This document shows positions 42,701-54,483 of a stretch of 64,000 nucleotides of DNA, piece after piece. Position 1 is the stretch's first letter. Each line of letters opens with the position of its first letter. This DNA is from Macrocystis pyrifera (lineage: Eukaryota > Sar > Phaeophyceae > Laminariales > Laminariaceae): positions 92,128 through 156,127 of the forward strand of contig JASSKH010000022.1 of the NCBI GenBank assembly GCA_031763025.1. Direction: 5' to 3'. A program made the translations under genes and the position numbers. Under the pieces are notes generated by a model. It was not told the origin of the DNA, made no database searches, and saw only the letters and a program-made list of their open reading frames with translations.

Positions 42701-42811
42701 GCTATTACGGGGGACCATGGTAAGTAGTACCAAATAATGTTCGTAAAAAAAGGTAAATATATAGGTTTTTATGTGTACCATAGGTCCTATTAACTATGGA
42801 CCCCCGTAATA
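42701..42811. mobile_element. MITE-like element, TTACGGGGG family
   Basis: TATTACGGGGGACCATGGTA and TTAACTATGGACCCCCGTAA, with TA flanks. Confidence 0.85.
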
Positions 42812-42839
42812 GCCGATGGTTGTTCTGAAGAGATACCGA

Positions 42840-44250
42840 CAACTACTGTGTGACTTCCGCGTCCGATGCACTCCACACAGAAATAAGGATCACTGCAAGT
42901 AATAAGTCCGTATCTTTCTGCTGCGCCCGTTAGACGTCCGCTCTACAAAGATCCAAAACACGTAAATATATATATATATATATATAACTATATATGTATC
43001 CGTTTTTTTTTCAGCGGCGTGGCCGAAGGATACCTGTTTTTGCCACAGGCGCGGAAAGTAAGTGCTGGTCCGTACTGGTCGCGCAAACAACAGCCGCACC
43101 AGTTCGGTCTTTGTCGTTGCCGCTCTCTTGCCAGAGGGCGAGGACTGCACGCGCCTCTCGACGAAGGGGGGGGTGTGCTTATGGAGAATAGGCGGGGGTT
43201 GCAGCACCAGCAGGGTTAGCAGCAGCTTGCCCGCCGACAGCTATAATCTATATATGCCGTTCGATTGGCCAACGGGGGCAAGCCAGCATCAGATTCTGCC
43301 GAGCACCGAACAATGTTAAGTGCCGGCTACCAATGAGATCGAGGGCAATGATTGTTATGACAAGAGATCGAGAACTATTAATAAAAAGCTGCGTGCGGTG
43401 CACTGCTGCATACGTACCGCAAACAGGATTTATCCGCATCTTACCGCGCCCGTTAGGCGTCTCCAAAAGATCCAGATACATCTGTTTTTTTTCAGGGTTG
43501 ACCGAAGGATACCTGGTAAATATCCAGCGAGCGGGAGTAGCCCAGGCCAGAGCCAGCATTTGCCCGGGCACCGAACAAGGATATATATATATATACCAGG
43601 CCGGCTACGATCAATAACTGAAAGTAGTGAGATCGAAAGTATATCGATAACAACGAACTTCTGCGCCCAACGCACTACACACAACTTGCAGGGTTCATCC
43701 GTCTCTTCCTGCGTCCGTTAGACGTCCACGAAGCTCCGAATACATATATCCGCTTTCTTTCAGAGGCGGCGGAAGGATGCCTACCGATTGACCAACGACC
43801 GGTTTTTGCCCGGAGCCAGCATTAATTTAGCCGAGCACCGATCAATGATACGCATTATACCAGGTACCAGCTACTGTAGTGAGATAGCTAACATCATGGT
43901 TGTCGTGATTAGAGATCGACAACTAACTCTCCGCGTCCGATGCTGCATACAGCAACCAGGAACCAGTCCGCATCTTGCAAAAATCCAAAGGTGTCCGTTT
44001 TATTCTCAGGGGTGCAGGGGTGGCCAATCAATACACAAGGCGATTACCCGACGGGCGTCGCGCAGCTCCATCGTCCGCTCAGCAGCAAGCAAGGTTATAG
44101 CCGACCCACGGAGATCGAAGGTGATGTTTGTTGCGAGGAGAGATCGACAACTAGCGCCTGCGTCCGATGCACCGCATAAAGCGGGATTTTTTTCTGTGTC
44201 TGATTACGCCCGTTAGACACATCTGCAAAGATCCAAAAGTATCGTTTGAA
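42840..44250 (+). repeat. Degenerate tandem array of composite units (240-480 bp), five units
   Basis: Each unit has the same order of parts: GAGATCG.CAACTA, a CGATGC.C..ACA..A block, CGCCCGTTAGACGTCC, AAGATCCAAA, an AT-rich/TATATA segment, a T-rich run ending CAG (43014, 43495, 43763, 44010), then G-rich sequence with GAAGGATACCTG. The T-run plus CAG looks like repeated splice acceptors, but no common reading frame follows them. Confidence 0.7.
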
Positions 44251-44329
44251 GTACCAGGTAACTATTTATTATTCATTAGTAGTATTAGATGAGGCCTCCA
44301 GCCCAAGCAAGAGGTCTTCGCCCCGTATA

Positions 44330-45095
44330 TACCTCCGCACAGGAGCTCGGGTTCAGTGCGGCATGCCGCGATGAAGCAGCGCTCTGCGTGGCCTCAGCCT
44401 GGCGCAACACTTCGCGGAAACCGAGCACCCCCGGCACTGACAGGTGGAAGTGTTGTGGCCAAGCGGGTTAGCCGATAGACGAGCACAGCCCGGAGACTCA
44501 CGTCGTATGCTGCCCCGTCGTCAGTGAAGCCTCTGAAACGCTCGCAGACCTTTCCCGCTCCCAGGCTTCAAGGTGCCACGGAAAACGGGTCCTCAAACCT
44601 GGTAATGGAGGGGACGGCGGTGGTCGCCGCCAGATCGGGTTGAGGCATGACTGGACTGGAGTCGGCGAAGTCGCCGCAGCCCTTGCTGTCCCGCTGCCCT
44701 CGGAGACTGCGCCGCCACCAAAGCTGGCTGGGCCACCGCCGCCGCCCGGGTCACTGTTGGTGTCGGCTGGGACCCTTCTCGGGGCCGAAGATCGAGTCGT
44801 GCGAGTCAACGAGGGCATCTCGTACTGTTCTCAGTGGTGTCTATCACCACCTCTGCTATACTCGCTTTAGGTTTCAAAAAAGCAATGCTCTGGAAGGGCG
44901 ATGTCGCTTTATTTTTATGGTATCTGATCTCGAATCTTAAGGGAAACATCTGAGTCCGTTTGCTTCGCGCTCGAATTTCGCTTTCCAGGTGGGTTGTCCT
45001 TCAGACTTCTGGCTTGACCGCCTGTACTGTAGGTACACACGCCAAAGTCACCACAGCGCGGCCGTCGGGGAAGATGCACCCGAACTTATCGTGGT
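44330..45095 (-). other. Possible minus-strand exons, unidentified
   Basis: Three protein-like pieces bounded by plausible splice sites are seen on the minus strand. One near 45093-45043 has FGCIFPDGRAVVTLA with a GTGTGT donor. One at 44593-44518 follows CATTACCAG and ends at a strong GAC|GTGAGT donor. One at 44494-44338 has VLGFREVLRQAEATQSAASS and a GAG|GTATAT donor. The frames do not join cleanly and the family is not recognised. Confidence 0.28.
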
Positions 45096-45499
45096 GTGTT
45101 GGCTGTCACTAGAGACGTAAAATCGGTACGTAGAAAAAAAGTAGTACTTGAGGTAGTCGTACGAGGTACAAACACCTAATAATTTCCGAGTACTTTTTTT
45201 TTTGTTGTCCTACGTACCATCAGAGAAGCGCTGTGGTTTTTCACTCACCCACCGGTACAAAGTCCCCGCATGCAACGAACTGCACGACAAACTGGTAGGA
45301 AGACGGTGTTACTCATTCTGTTTGAGGATTTCACCAGCGTATGTATTCTCGATTGTTGGATATTTCCCTTCCCCCCTTGTAGACAGATATTGCCTCGCTT
45401 TATTGAGCTGAATTTGCACGCCGATATGCTCAGCCACCATGCCTGTCCTTTATCATAACTTCGTTGTGGCGGTCGACGGAAGAGGAGAAGATTATCTTA

Positions 45500-45616
45500 C
45501 AATTGCGGGGGACCATAGTAAGTACCAGGTAAGACCTACGGTACAGACAAAATCCTATATATTTCCCTATTTTTACTAGCAATATTTCGTCCTATTTACG
45601 ACGGTCTCCCGTAATA
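45500..45616. mobile_element. MITE-like element, diverged copy
   Basis: AATTGCGGGGGACCATAGTA and CGACGGTCTCCCGTAATA are mutated terminal repeats. Core AATCCTATATATTTCCCTAT. Confidence 0.75.
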
Positions 45617-46089
45617 CAATGCCTGGTCCAGGTCTATTTGCCGTCGATGCAACGAAAAACAGCAAACAACGGGATGTATGTGCTCGCCGACGAAGTGTGC
45701 TGCACCCAGACATGGTTCCGAACGCAGCTAGCATTAATATTATTATGGGGACAAAGTGCATCACGAGGGGGGGGCGCGAGTGACCAGCAGTTCGCCGTGG
45801 ACTTCAATCGTTTGTCCCGTGACCACAGATGGCATCGTTTGAATTGAGCCTATTAATAGTTAAGATGTTCTTCTTCTTATTTGTTGACTTGAAAACGTTA
45901 CTGGGGCGGTGCACAAAGCCGCAAGGGTGTGCTGGACGGGGCGGGAAAGAATAAGACAAAACCACCATCCCAGCGGCGCCAAACGAGATGCAAGTTGGCG
46001 CGGGTGGGTAAAATGATGAGCACGGTGGCCAACGGCTAGGTGGTGTCCGACAGGAATCGTTTGGGACATAAATATATAGGAGGTTTGGG

Positions 46090-46700
46090 GCTTCTGAGTG
46101 CAAGCGGACACGTACACACCATTCGAATATCCGCGTGGGAAGCCTTTAGAAGCTGAGCTTCTCAGGGAACTTTGTGATATCTATCGTACTGGAATCGAGA
46201 TTGAGACTTGGCACTGGGATTGCCGTTTCACATGGGCAATCACTGATGATGGAATTTGGGACTGCCGTTTGGGCGCGGCAAAAACACTACTGATGGAACC
46301 TGGGATGTGGCGTTTTGCTTGGCGCTTTGTGATACGTTGTTCGGGACCTTTACATGTATTAATACAGTAGTAGTATCTCGCACCGATAAGAGCGACTGTT
46401 CGTGATACTGGTCTATAGCAGATCTTAAGCTCGTGTTACGTGAGAGACCTCATCATATTTATGAGGCGTTACTTCGATGCTTACGGCATGGGGGCGGCTT
46501 GCCCTTCGGGACAGTCGAAGAAGTACCTCCACCTCTAGTAAGACAGCAGCACAAAAAAATCGCAAAATCGCAAAGTGTTTGTTTTCACGCGCGGGGGGCA
46601 CCTATTGATAGTGTAATACAGTATGAAGATTTTCGGCCCAAAGCAAATGCCAAAAGGGCAAAAAAAAAAACTTCGGATTTTCGTATTTTAGCAGCATAGT
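46090..46700 (+). other. Open region of uncertain status
   Basis: Two successive plus-strand frames look mildly protein-like: FEYPRGKPLEAELLRELCDI with WHWDCRFTWAITDDGIWDC (46116-46366), then RERPHHIYEALLRCLRHGGG (46437-46570). Part of the first is an internal repeat (ACTGATGATGGAA / ACTACTGATGGAA). No family recognised. Confidence 0.2.
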
Positions 46701-47224
46701 TTCTGAAATTGCGAAATACGATACCTCTTTTGGGAAAAATACTTTCCTCTATTTCCGAGTCGTTTACATATTTTTTCTGGCGAAACGCCCACGCGCACCT
46801 ACTCAACAACAGATCCCTGAGAGATCCTCCGTGGCCTTAAGGATTGTCGCGACGACAGCAGCATAATATAATGTTTGCGTGAAACATGGGAGAAACCTTT
46901 TTTTATACATAATTTAGACACAAGCTGGCTCACAAAAAGAAATTGAGTCTCGTGTGCATGTTTGCGGCTACATTGAGTCGCTAAATATCGCATGAATGTG
47001 AATATATTCTTACAAGAAGGCTACAGTTAGCCTCAACTAACTCCGACCCCAATAACTATCAGGTATAGGGGAAACCGCAACATTCTACAAACCAATCTCG
47101 GGTGACATGAACTTGAAAAACGGAACTTGGGTAGGATACACATCGTATAGCAGTGACGAGAGAAACAACGAACAAAAGACTAGGAATTCTACCGGTACGT
47201 GAACGTGTCAACATTTTTTTTGGT

Positions 47225-47535
47225 GACGCTGACAGACAGCCCTCCCCCCCTCACGACGGCGACGACAACAACAACACCTGCCCGTTGGAACCGGTTCGTC
47301 ACCGGTATATACCGCGTCTGTATCGGTCCGACCGCCCAGAGTCACCAAAACGTGCCAAAACAAAACGCTTTTTTTTTTAGAGATGCTACTCGTACTGTCA
47401 AACAAAACAAACTTGGAGGGGCTGACAGCCTCCCTCACGACGGTGACAGCAGCGACACCCGCCCGATAAAACCGGTTTGTCATCGGTAGCGTGTCAATAT
47501 CGGTCCATCCCTAAAAACGTTATCCAAAAGTGCAA
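47225..47535 (+). repeat. Tandem duplication of about 180 bp
   Basis: CTGACAGACAGCCCTC...CTCACGACGGCGAC...CCGGTTCGTCACCGGTA...ATCGGTCC (47228-47330) recurs at 47411-47508 with moderate divergence. Confidence 0.65.
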
Positions 47536-47654
47536 ACACATCCAAAAGAGACACGATACAACCACTGAGCTAGCAGTCATCGCTGACTGTTGCCTCTCTC
47601 AGTAGTGACGTGGCATACATCCAAGCAAAACGCGCAACCGAGGGTTCGATCGAC

Positions 47655-47690
47655 CCCTCCCCCCCCCCCCCCCCCCCCCCGGCGTGCGTA
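47655..47690 (+). repeat. Poly(C) tract
   Basis: About 24 C with a single T near its start. No element terminus is seen next to it. Confidence 0.85.
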
Positions 47691-47849
47691 TATCAAGCAA
47701 AGTATACACCGCGCAATTCCCCGATCGACAAGCACAAAACAGATGAATCCATCACTACGCAGAATATTGGTGGCTGCGTATCCCGGTCTCCTCCCTCCTC
47801 CTCCTCCAGCCCTCTCCGTCTACATGACCCGCAGTCACGATGAATCCAA

Positions 47850-48073
47850 TCACGAAGCGGCCTCTCTGCCTCTTCGCAGCCCGTCCTTCTCCCGCTCTAT
47901 TCATAGCTCTCATCCCAGAGCGACCCACAACCACTAAGACCCACGCAGCAGTATCTCTGCGCGTGCACATCTCATCCTTCTCCCTTCTCTGGCTTTCTCC
48001 CCGAACGCCGAGGAATCACACGGCAGTATCTCTGCCTCTCCGCATCCATCAGCTGTCTCAAACCACGACGAAA
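47850..48073. repeat. Repeats derived from the 3' end of the adjacent gene
   Basis: Three diverged copies (about 47860, 47950 and 48015) of the 75-bp segment that encodes the last residues of the minus-strand frame ending at 48074. Each carries the equivalent of TCTCTGCCTCT.CGCAT. Only the copy at 48074-48150 is in the frame. Confidence 0.6.
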
Positions 48074-48642
48074 TCACGTGGCACTCTCTTTGCCTCTGCG
48101 CATCTCCTCCTTCTCCTCCTCCAGCTTTCCCAACCGATCAACGATCACGTCCAACCGACCGTTTAGGCGGGTAACCTCGTGCAGCAGAAGGTCCAGCTTA
48201 GCGTGCGACCCCCTCTGCGGCGAAATCGGCCTCGACCCTCGCCCCCCCGCCCCGCTCCCACGCTCCTGTTGCCCGGGCCCACCGCCTTCGCGCCCCCTGG
48301 CGACACTCCCAACCCCACGCAACGCAACCGCTCCGCTGACGGCCTCCCGCATCCCGTACCTTCGCGCATCCCGCCTCGCGGATGACACCCAAGCCTTGCT
48401 CGTTGGAGCCTCGGCCTCTGCTAGGTCGGCCTCGACCCCGCAGCCGAACGGGGACGGGAAGAGGTCCTTCGCCCGCCCCCCAGAGCTATCCTCCACCCCT
48501 TCCTCCGCAGGAGGGTCTGCCGGCTGGTCGACGGCGTCCCCGGCGTAGGGACCAGTTCTTCTTGGCGGCGCTCGTTGAACATGATGGTCGGGGAACCCTC
48601 GGTGGTCGTGCAGAGTACCGCCTTGTCCTCGCGGGAAGGAGC
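48074..48642 (-). CDS. Unidentified protein, C-terminal exon with coiled coil
   Basis: A minus-strand exon starting after the acceptor GCGCCCAG. The first part reads REDKAVLCTTTEGSPTIMFN then ERRQEELV; after about 48535 the protein-like frame is one base shifted and reads DAVDQPADPPAEEGVEDSSG, an Ala/Gly-rich middle, and HAKLDLLLHEVTRLNGRLDV + IVDRLGKLEEEKEEMRR to a stop at 48074. The last 45 residues form a charged heptad-like coiled coil. The frame change is either another assembly indel or a sign of decay. No family is recognised; upstream exons were not found. Confidence 0.4.
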
Positions 48643-48825
48643 GCTGGGCGCGGGGCGGAGAGAGTGTCGAGTGACGAGGGGGGGCAAACCCCCCGGGATG
48701 TGTTGCGGGGCGCGCGGTGCGGGTTGGGCTGTCCAGCTTCATGCGCTTCCACGAATCCAAGCTCGGCGCTAGCAGAAACACCTGTACGATGGATCACCGT
48801 GGTGTGAACAGCGGGCGGGCGGGCG

Positions 48826-49075
48826 GGTGTGTGGGGGGGGGGGGGGGGGGGGGGGGGGGGGAGGGAGCGGGTGGGGGGGGGGCGTACTTATCTGTTGCTT
48901 GATTTATTCATTTGACCATTAATCACGCATCCCTTTCGAGACGGAGCACTGTTCCTACTCCTAGTAGAGACACCTCCAACAATTGGGCGCTCATTACGTT
49001 GTTTTCATATATTACATAGAAACATTTTGCTAGGGGGGGGAAGGAGTAAGCGGGGGGGGGGGGGGGGGGGGGGGT
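48826..49075 (-). mobile_element. LINE 3' tail between G tracts
   Basis: G runs at 48833-48861 and 48873-48881 (a C tail on the minus strand) precede CGTACTTATCTGTTGCTTGA, CACGCATCCCTTTCGAGACG and GGGCGCTCATTACGTTGTTT (48882-49035). A second G tract follows at 49055-49074. Confidence 0.8.
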
Positions 49076-49154
49076 GCGGTTGGGTGCTGCTGCTTGTGTC
49101 GTTTTTGTCGAGTTTTACTAAAGCCTTTGAGACCCAGAGATAGCGCCCGAAGCA

Positions 49155-49735
49155 ATGATAAACTTGGTTTTTGTATCAGCTACTGTCTACAAGCGTGAGC
49201 GGCAGCAGCAGCATGAGCACCAGCAGCAGCATGAGATCCACCAGCAGCATGAGCATGAGCACCTAGCAGCACGGGTACGAGTAGGACCTTTCTTGCGCCC
49301 CAGTTCCGCACGACTCCTCGCATTCGACCGTTGTAACCCGGACACCAATGTTTGTGTATCACCCCCCAATGATCCAGAGAGAGAGGGAGAGGCCGGCGCT
49401 GTACTAATGGCCCCAAAGCAGGTGGCGGTGGAGATTCATGAGGAGGTAGGACTTAACAAGAGGGCTGGCTCATCTTCTTTTCTCGTCTGGAACGGCGAAG
49501 TTAAGTCCAAGCTTCTGTGTGCTCAGGGCGCTTCCGATGCCAGGTGAGCGCCTTTTGCAGTCAACGTTAACGGTGAAGTATCAGTACCCGTTCCGCGCGG
49601 TGCGGCAGGAAGATATTTTTTACATCACAAACCTCCGCAATATGTTAGCGGAGGTGCCCCGGCACCCCGCCAACCCCCCGTCCACCCACGCTCCGACGTC
49701 GACACTCCCAAATAGGCGTCGTGGGTCAGGATAAA
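49155..49735 (+). other. Possible exons, unidentified
   Basis: A frame reading APKQVAVEIHEEVGLNKRAG and SSFLVWNGEVKSKLLCAQG ends at a possible donor (AG|GTGAGC, 49543). A second piece, STLTVKYQYPFRAVRQEDIF then YITNLRNMLAEVPRHP, follows an acceptor at about 49560. A His/Gln-rich repeat precedes them. No family recognised. Confidence 0.27.
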
Positions 49736-49761
49736 TCGGAGGGATGTTCACCCGCCGAAAC

Positions 49762-49876
49762 TATCACGGGGGACCATAGTAAATAGGACCTGGGGTATAC
49801 ACAAAAATCTCGGTATATGTTTACCTATTTTTACTTTCGATATTCGGTCCTATTTACTATGGTCCCCCGAAACTAT
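49762..49876. mobile_element. MITE-like element, TTACGGGGG family
   Basis: TATCACGGGGGACCATAGTA and TTACTATGGTCCCCCGAAAC are the terminal repeats. Flanked by CTAT on both sides. Confidence 0.83.
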
Positions 49877-50503
49877 AAGTATATATAAACCCCAGAAACG
49901 TCCTCTCTACACAAAAGTAGGCCAGCACCGGACTCATCACCGAACCACGGAAAGACGAAGGTCCGAAAGTCCAATTCGGTAAATAACTTCACGTTGTGGC
50001 CTACGTTGAGGGGGGGGGTCGTTTTTCGGTCGTTTCCACCCGTTCGCGTACCCACCCACCCCCACCCGACATATATCGAGGAGGATCGCGGAACCCCCGG
50101 TCGCTTTGTTCCCTCGGAGTTATCTCCTCGTCGCAAGAACGGTGGGAATGGGGAGCGTGTCAGATGCTCCTGGTTGGTCAAACTCTCAACAGAGTTCAGC
50201 CACTGCGTTGGTGATTCTTTCTGTTTTTTGTGTATGCATGCGTGTTGGGACGTGTTGAGTCCGACCAGCCACAGGAGCATCTGTCACGCTCCTCATTCCC
50301 ACCGTTCACGTAGCATCAGCGCTCGGCCTCAACAACGATGTATATATGTATACATGTATATGCAGTATTCCCACTTTAGCGTAAAAACAACGGCAACAGC
50401 ACCAACAACAGCCGCAACACAAGTGTCCACCTCCAGCATCAGGCTTTATCCACGAGAACGTCGCGATTGAATGCCTCACGTAGACCAACATTATGCTTCA
50501 TCA

Positions 50504-50537
<34 letters not shown>
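50504..50537 (+). repeat. Poly(G) tract
   Basis: About 34 G between the unidentified frame to the left and the potassium-channel gene. No recognisable element terminus adjoins it. Confidence 0.9.
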
Positions 50538-50538
<1 letters not shown>

Positions 50539-50784
50539 GCCCATGACTTTCTACTCTATTTAGACCTGCACCATACTTTTGTCGGGGCAGGGCGGGGGCA
50601 AACCTTTTTTTCATCAGAGGGACACAACCTCCTGACCTGACCTGTCTTCTTATACCCGTATTTTTCTCGAGGAGCGGGGGCGTACCATTCAACCCTACAC
50701 GTGTGCACCAACACCAGCCCCAGACCTTATCGAAGGGCGCAAAGTTCTACCCTCTGATATTAGACCAGCACCGCGTAAAACCCC

Positions 50785-51226
50785 TCACTGGGCGGGGGGG
50801 GGGGTTGCAACGTTTTTTCCCCTACGTGGAAAACAGTAGCACCGCACCTTGTCGAGGGGCATGACTTTCTGTTGCGGGAAGGGGCAGCAGTTCACGAACG
50901 TCGGCGCCTCCTCTTCTACTTCTCCCCGAGGAGGAGAGCGGTGCCCGTCCGGCCTGGAGTTCCGGAGAAGACCGAACGGGAGAGCGTCGTACTCGCGAAG
51001 TATATACCTCATCAGGCCCTGCATGTTGTCCGGCCACATCGGGGCCGGGGCGGGTTCACGGGTGCGGTCGGCGACGAGGGAAAGGATTAAAAATCGACCC
51101 CTCTAGCGCTACCCCCCTGTGTTGGTGGCAGCCTTTACACTTGAGGGATTTAGAGTCGGACACTACTTCGGCAGGGTTCAAGTCTTGCCGCGGCAAACAT
51201 GAAAGGCACGAATCGCAATGGGGAGA

Positions 51227-51266
<40 letters not shown>

Positions 51267-54200
51267 TCAGAGCCTGCTATGTGACTCCGGATCTGAGTTT
51301 GCTCGCGACAATTAGTATTAATAGGAAGGGAGAGAGACGAGGAGGGCGACGAGGCCATAACATGGGATTGGCACAGAAAAAAAATCAAAAACGAAGGAAA
51401 ACATAAAAAGTCGTACCAGGTCGCTTTACTTTTCCCCCCTCTTTACGGAAGAATGGCACTCGCCTTTCCGGAGAGAAACTACTTGGAGTCAGCGTGGGGT
51501 CATTTTAGCCGCACGGAAAGGGTTACGTGCTGCTCACGTCAGTACGGGAGAAAACATCAAATAAGGTGGGATGGCGAAAAGTTGAGAAAGTATGGAAGGA
51601 TACAGGGGGACAATAAAAAGAGATGTGTCCGCCAGGAAGTTTGGGAGGTACAAGGCAGAAGTACAAGGAAGGAAAGAGGGCAAAGGCTAGCCCTAAGAAA
51701 CTAGGTGGAATCGGAAAAAAAAAAAGCACTTGAGAGATATACGGGGGATTGAGGGACGGAATAGGAATGAAAACGTATTTGCACCGCCCAATGGACTTGG
51801 CGAAAACGCTGAAACTGCGCTTTCGCGTAGGGAACCTGGACCTGGCAGAATGAAGAAAGAGGTATACCAGTAGCCGGGAAGAGGAGGAAGTAGATGCACA
51901 GATGTGCCCGTGAGGCAAAGAAATAGAGTAGAACTCACATAGGAGAATGTGAAATATACACGGAGGAACGGGATGTGTTAGAAGAGGAGACGAGGGAAAT
52001 AGACGAATGTGAAACATGGAGGAGTTTTATACACTAGATAGCAGCGAGAAAAAGATCGCTATCCTAGGAGATAGATGGTGGCCACAGGCGGCCAAACAGG
52101 AAAGGGGACACGATTAGCAAAATTTGCCTATATAATATATGGAACAACGTGATGAGCGCCCAACTGCTGTAGGAGGTGTCTCTATTAGGAGTAGGAACGG
52201 TGCTCCGTCTCGAAAGGAATGCGTGGTCAATGGTCAAATGACTAAGGCAAGCAACAAATGAGTACGCCCCCACCCCCCCCCCCACCCCTGTTTCGCCTCC
52301 CCTTCCGTCCTTACGGAACCCCTCCCGCCCCCCCCCCCCCCCCCCCCCCCCTTTGCACACCTGAAAGTCAGGCCTGTCGCCACTGAGCATGGCCTCTGTG
52401 AAGAACTTTTTCGGTGGCGAAATTTGCGCCATGAAGGATGTCCCTCTTCCCCCCTCCCCTGCTCCTCCACCACGACCGCGGCAACCCCCTGCTGTCCTTC
52501 CTGGCGGGCTCGCGCCCCCGCCGTCGCTCTCATCGTCAGAAATATCGACGCCCGAACCGAACGCCGGGCCCGAGGATCAAGGAGAGCCTCGACGATCATG
52601 ATCACGGCAGGGTTGTAGAACGCCTGGCACAAGAGCGTCTCGGGGAGATTGTTGGGCACAACCGCGCCAGACGCTACCCCCTTCGACACCTGTTGAATGC
52701 CGGAACCGCCGCCGCCGCCGCCGTGATTCCTCCCTGTCCACCGCTTTTTCACCACCACCCCGTTGCCTCCGCCCGCGCTCGTTCTCTCGCCCTCGTCCTC
52801 GCCCCCGCGATGCGCGGGCGCTATCGAATGCCGCTGACGCGTGCGCGCCAAGCGAAAGTTCTCGGGGCGGCCGCAATTCCTACCGGCCACGCGGCCGCCG
52901 CCGCGGGGGGGGTCCGCGGCGGACATTGACTCGCTGACAGGCGGGGCGGGTGTTTTAGAGGTGTCGGCGGCCGCCCCCTCCGGGTAGTGGTAGTGGTCCC
53001 CCTCCTCCGGGTCGGACCTGCTGCTGCGCAGGAGGTCGACGAGGATCTCGTAGTGGTTCCTGTAGGTCATGTCGTGGAGCTCGACGACGGCGGGGACGTG
53101 TGGTCCCGCCGCCCCCGCAACCTGTGTAATGCCCAGTCAGTGCGGAGGACGATCATCGTTCGTTCGCGCATGTGTGAGTGAGTGAGTGAGCGAGCGAGTG
53201 AGTGAGTGTGGGGGGGTGAGGTAACAACTCGCGGGGTGACGGGGAGGAAATAAAAATGATCTACCACGACCAACACCCGTGCAAGCTTTTCGTTGTGTGT
53301 GCGTGTGTTTACATTCTTAAATTTTCGTGCTTCGAAGTGTATGTGAGCAGGGACGCATGGTGCTATAGTTAGCGGCGGGGGGGGGGGGACGAGAACGGTG
53401 CACGACAACGTGCCCGACGACGACCACATGTACTACTGCTCCTGTTGGCTGGTTCGGTGGAGGCGACGACCGTATGCCGGACGCCCAATCCACGAGGCAG
53501 CGGCCATCTCGGGAACCACGAAGAAGCCGCCCCCCCTCTGTACTCCCCGAAACGTGATGTTAACCCTGCGTTGGATCAGATTCAAGGTAAAATATAAGCT
53601 TCAACACATTTCCGCCTAAGAACCCCGCGCAAAACAAGATTCGACTCCTCCCACCCGGGCAGGGTCCGCGCATGTGTGGGCGGCGTCTGAATTGGGAGGT
53701 CTAGCGTGTCTTGTCTGTCGCACAACAAGGCGACGCCAGGGCCCATCGCCAAGGCTGATGCGCACCGGTTTGCTTTGCCGCTTCTGACTCGGCCATGGGT
53801 TTCGCTAGCCCTTTTCCTCCCTCTCTCTGAAACCCGACATGGGGGACGACCGTCGTCTGTCTGCCTGCCTGCATGCTTGCTTGCTTGCCTACCTGCCGTA
53901 AGACCCCCCGCGCAGCAGCGGCGCAAGCAAGCAGTTTTTTAGCTGTCACGCCGACTCTCCCTGTCCCCAAGGGCGTCATCTGAGCCCCCACTACTCCTTG
54001 GCGTCCTGCACCGTCTCTACTGCCCGTTCCCTTTCGTCTGCACTCGCCTCGACTAGATGCCCGATGGTTTCCGCGTCGGCATCGCAGGCTTCCTGTCCCG
54101 GGGAACTCTTGCCCGCCCTCATCACAATCATCCTCGCACCCTTCACGCCGGCCGCTCGAAGGGATCGCCTGGTCACGGGGCCTACCACCAGGCTGACCTA

Positions 54201-54433
54201 ACATAGAAGCGCCGGGGGGGGGGGGGGGGGGGGGGGGGACCGCGTGTTCAGACGCGGGCACGGGCAGAGGTTGATACATATATTGGGACTCGTTTTTCGC
54301 TAGAGGTTGTTTTTGTGTTTTGGGACGACGTTCCGTTGGCACCTCACAAAACAAACGCCGGTTGGTCCTCTGACTGAGAGCGAGCTACTCGCGACCACCT
54401 GCCTAGAGAATGCGAGCGTCGCCGTCTCCCCCC

Positions 54434-54483
<50 letters not shown>

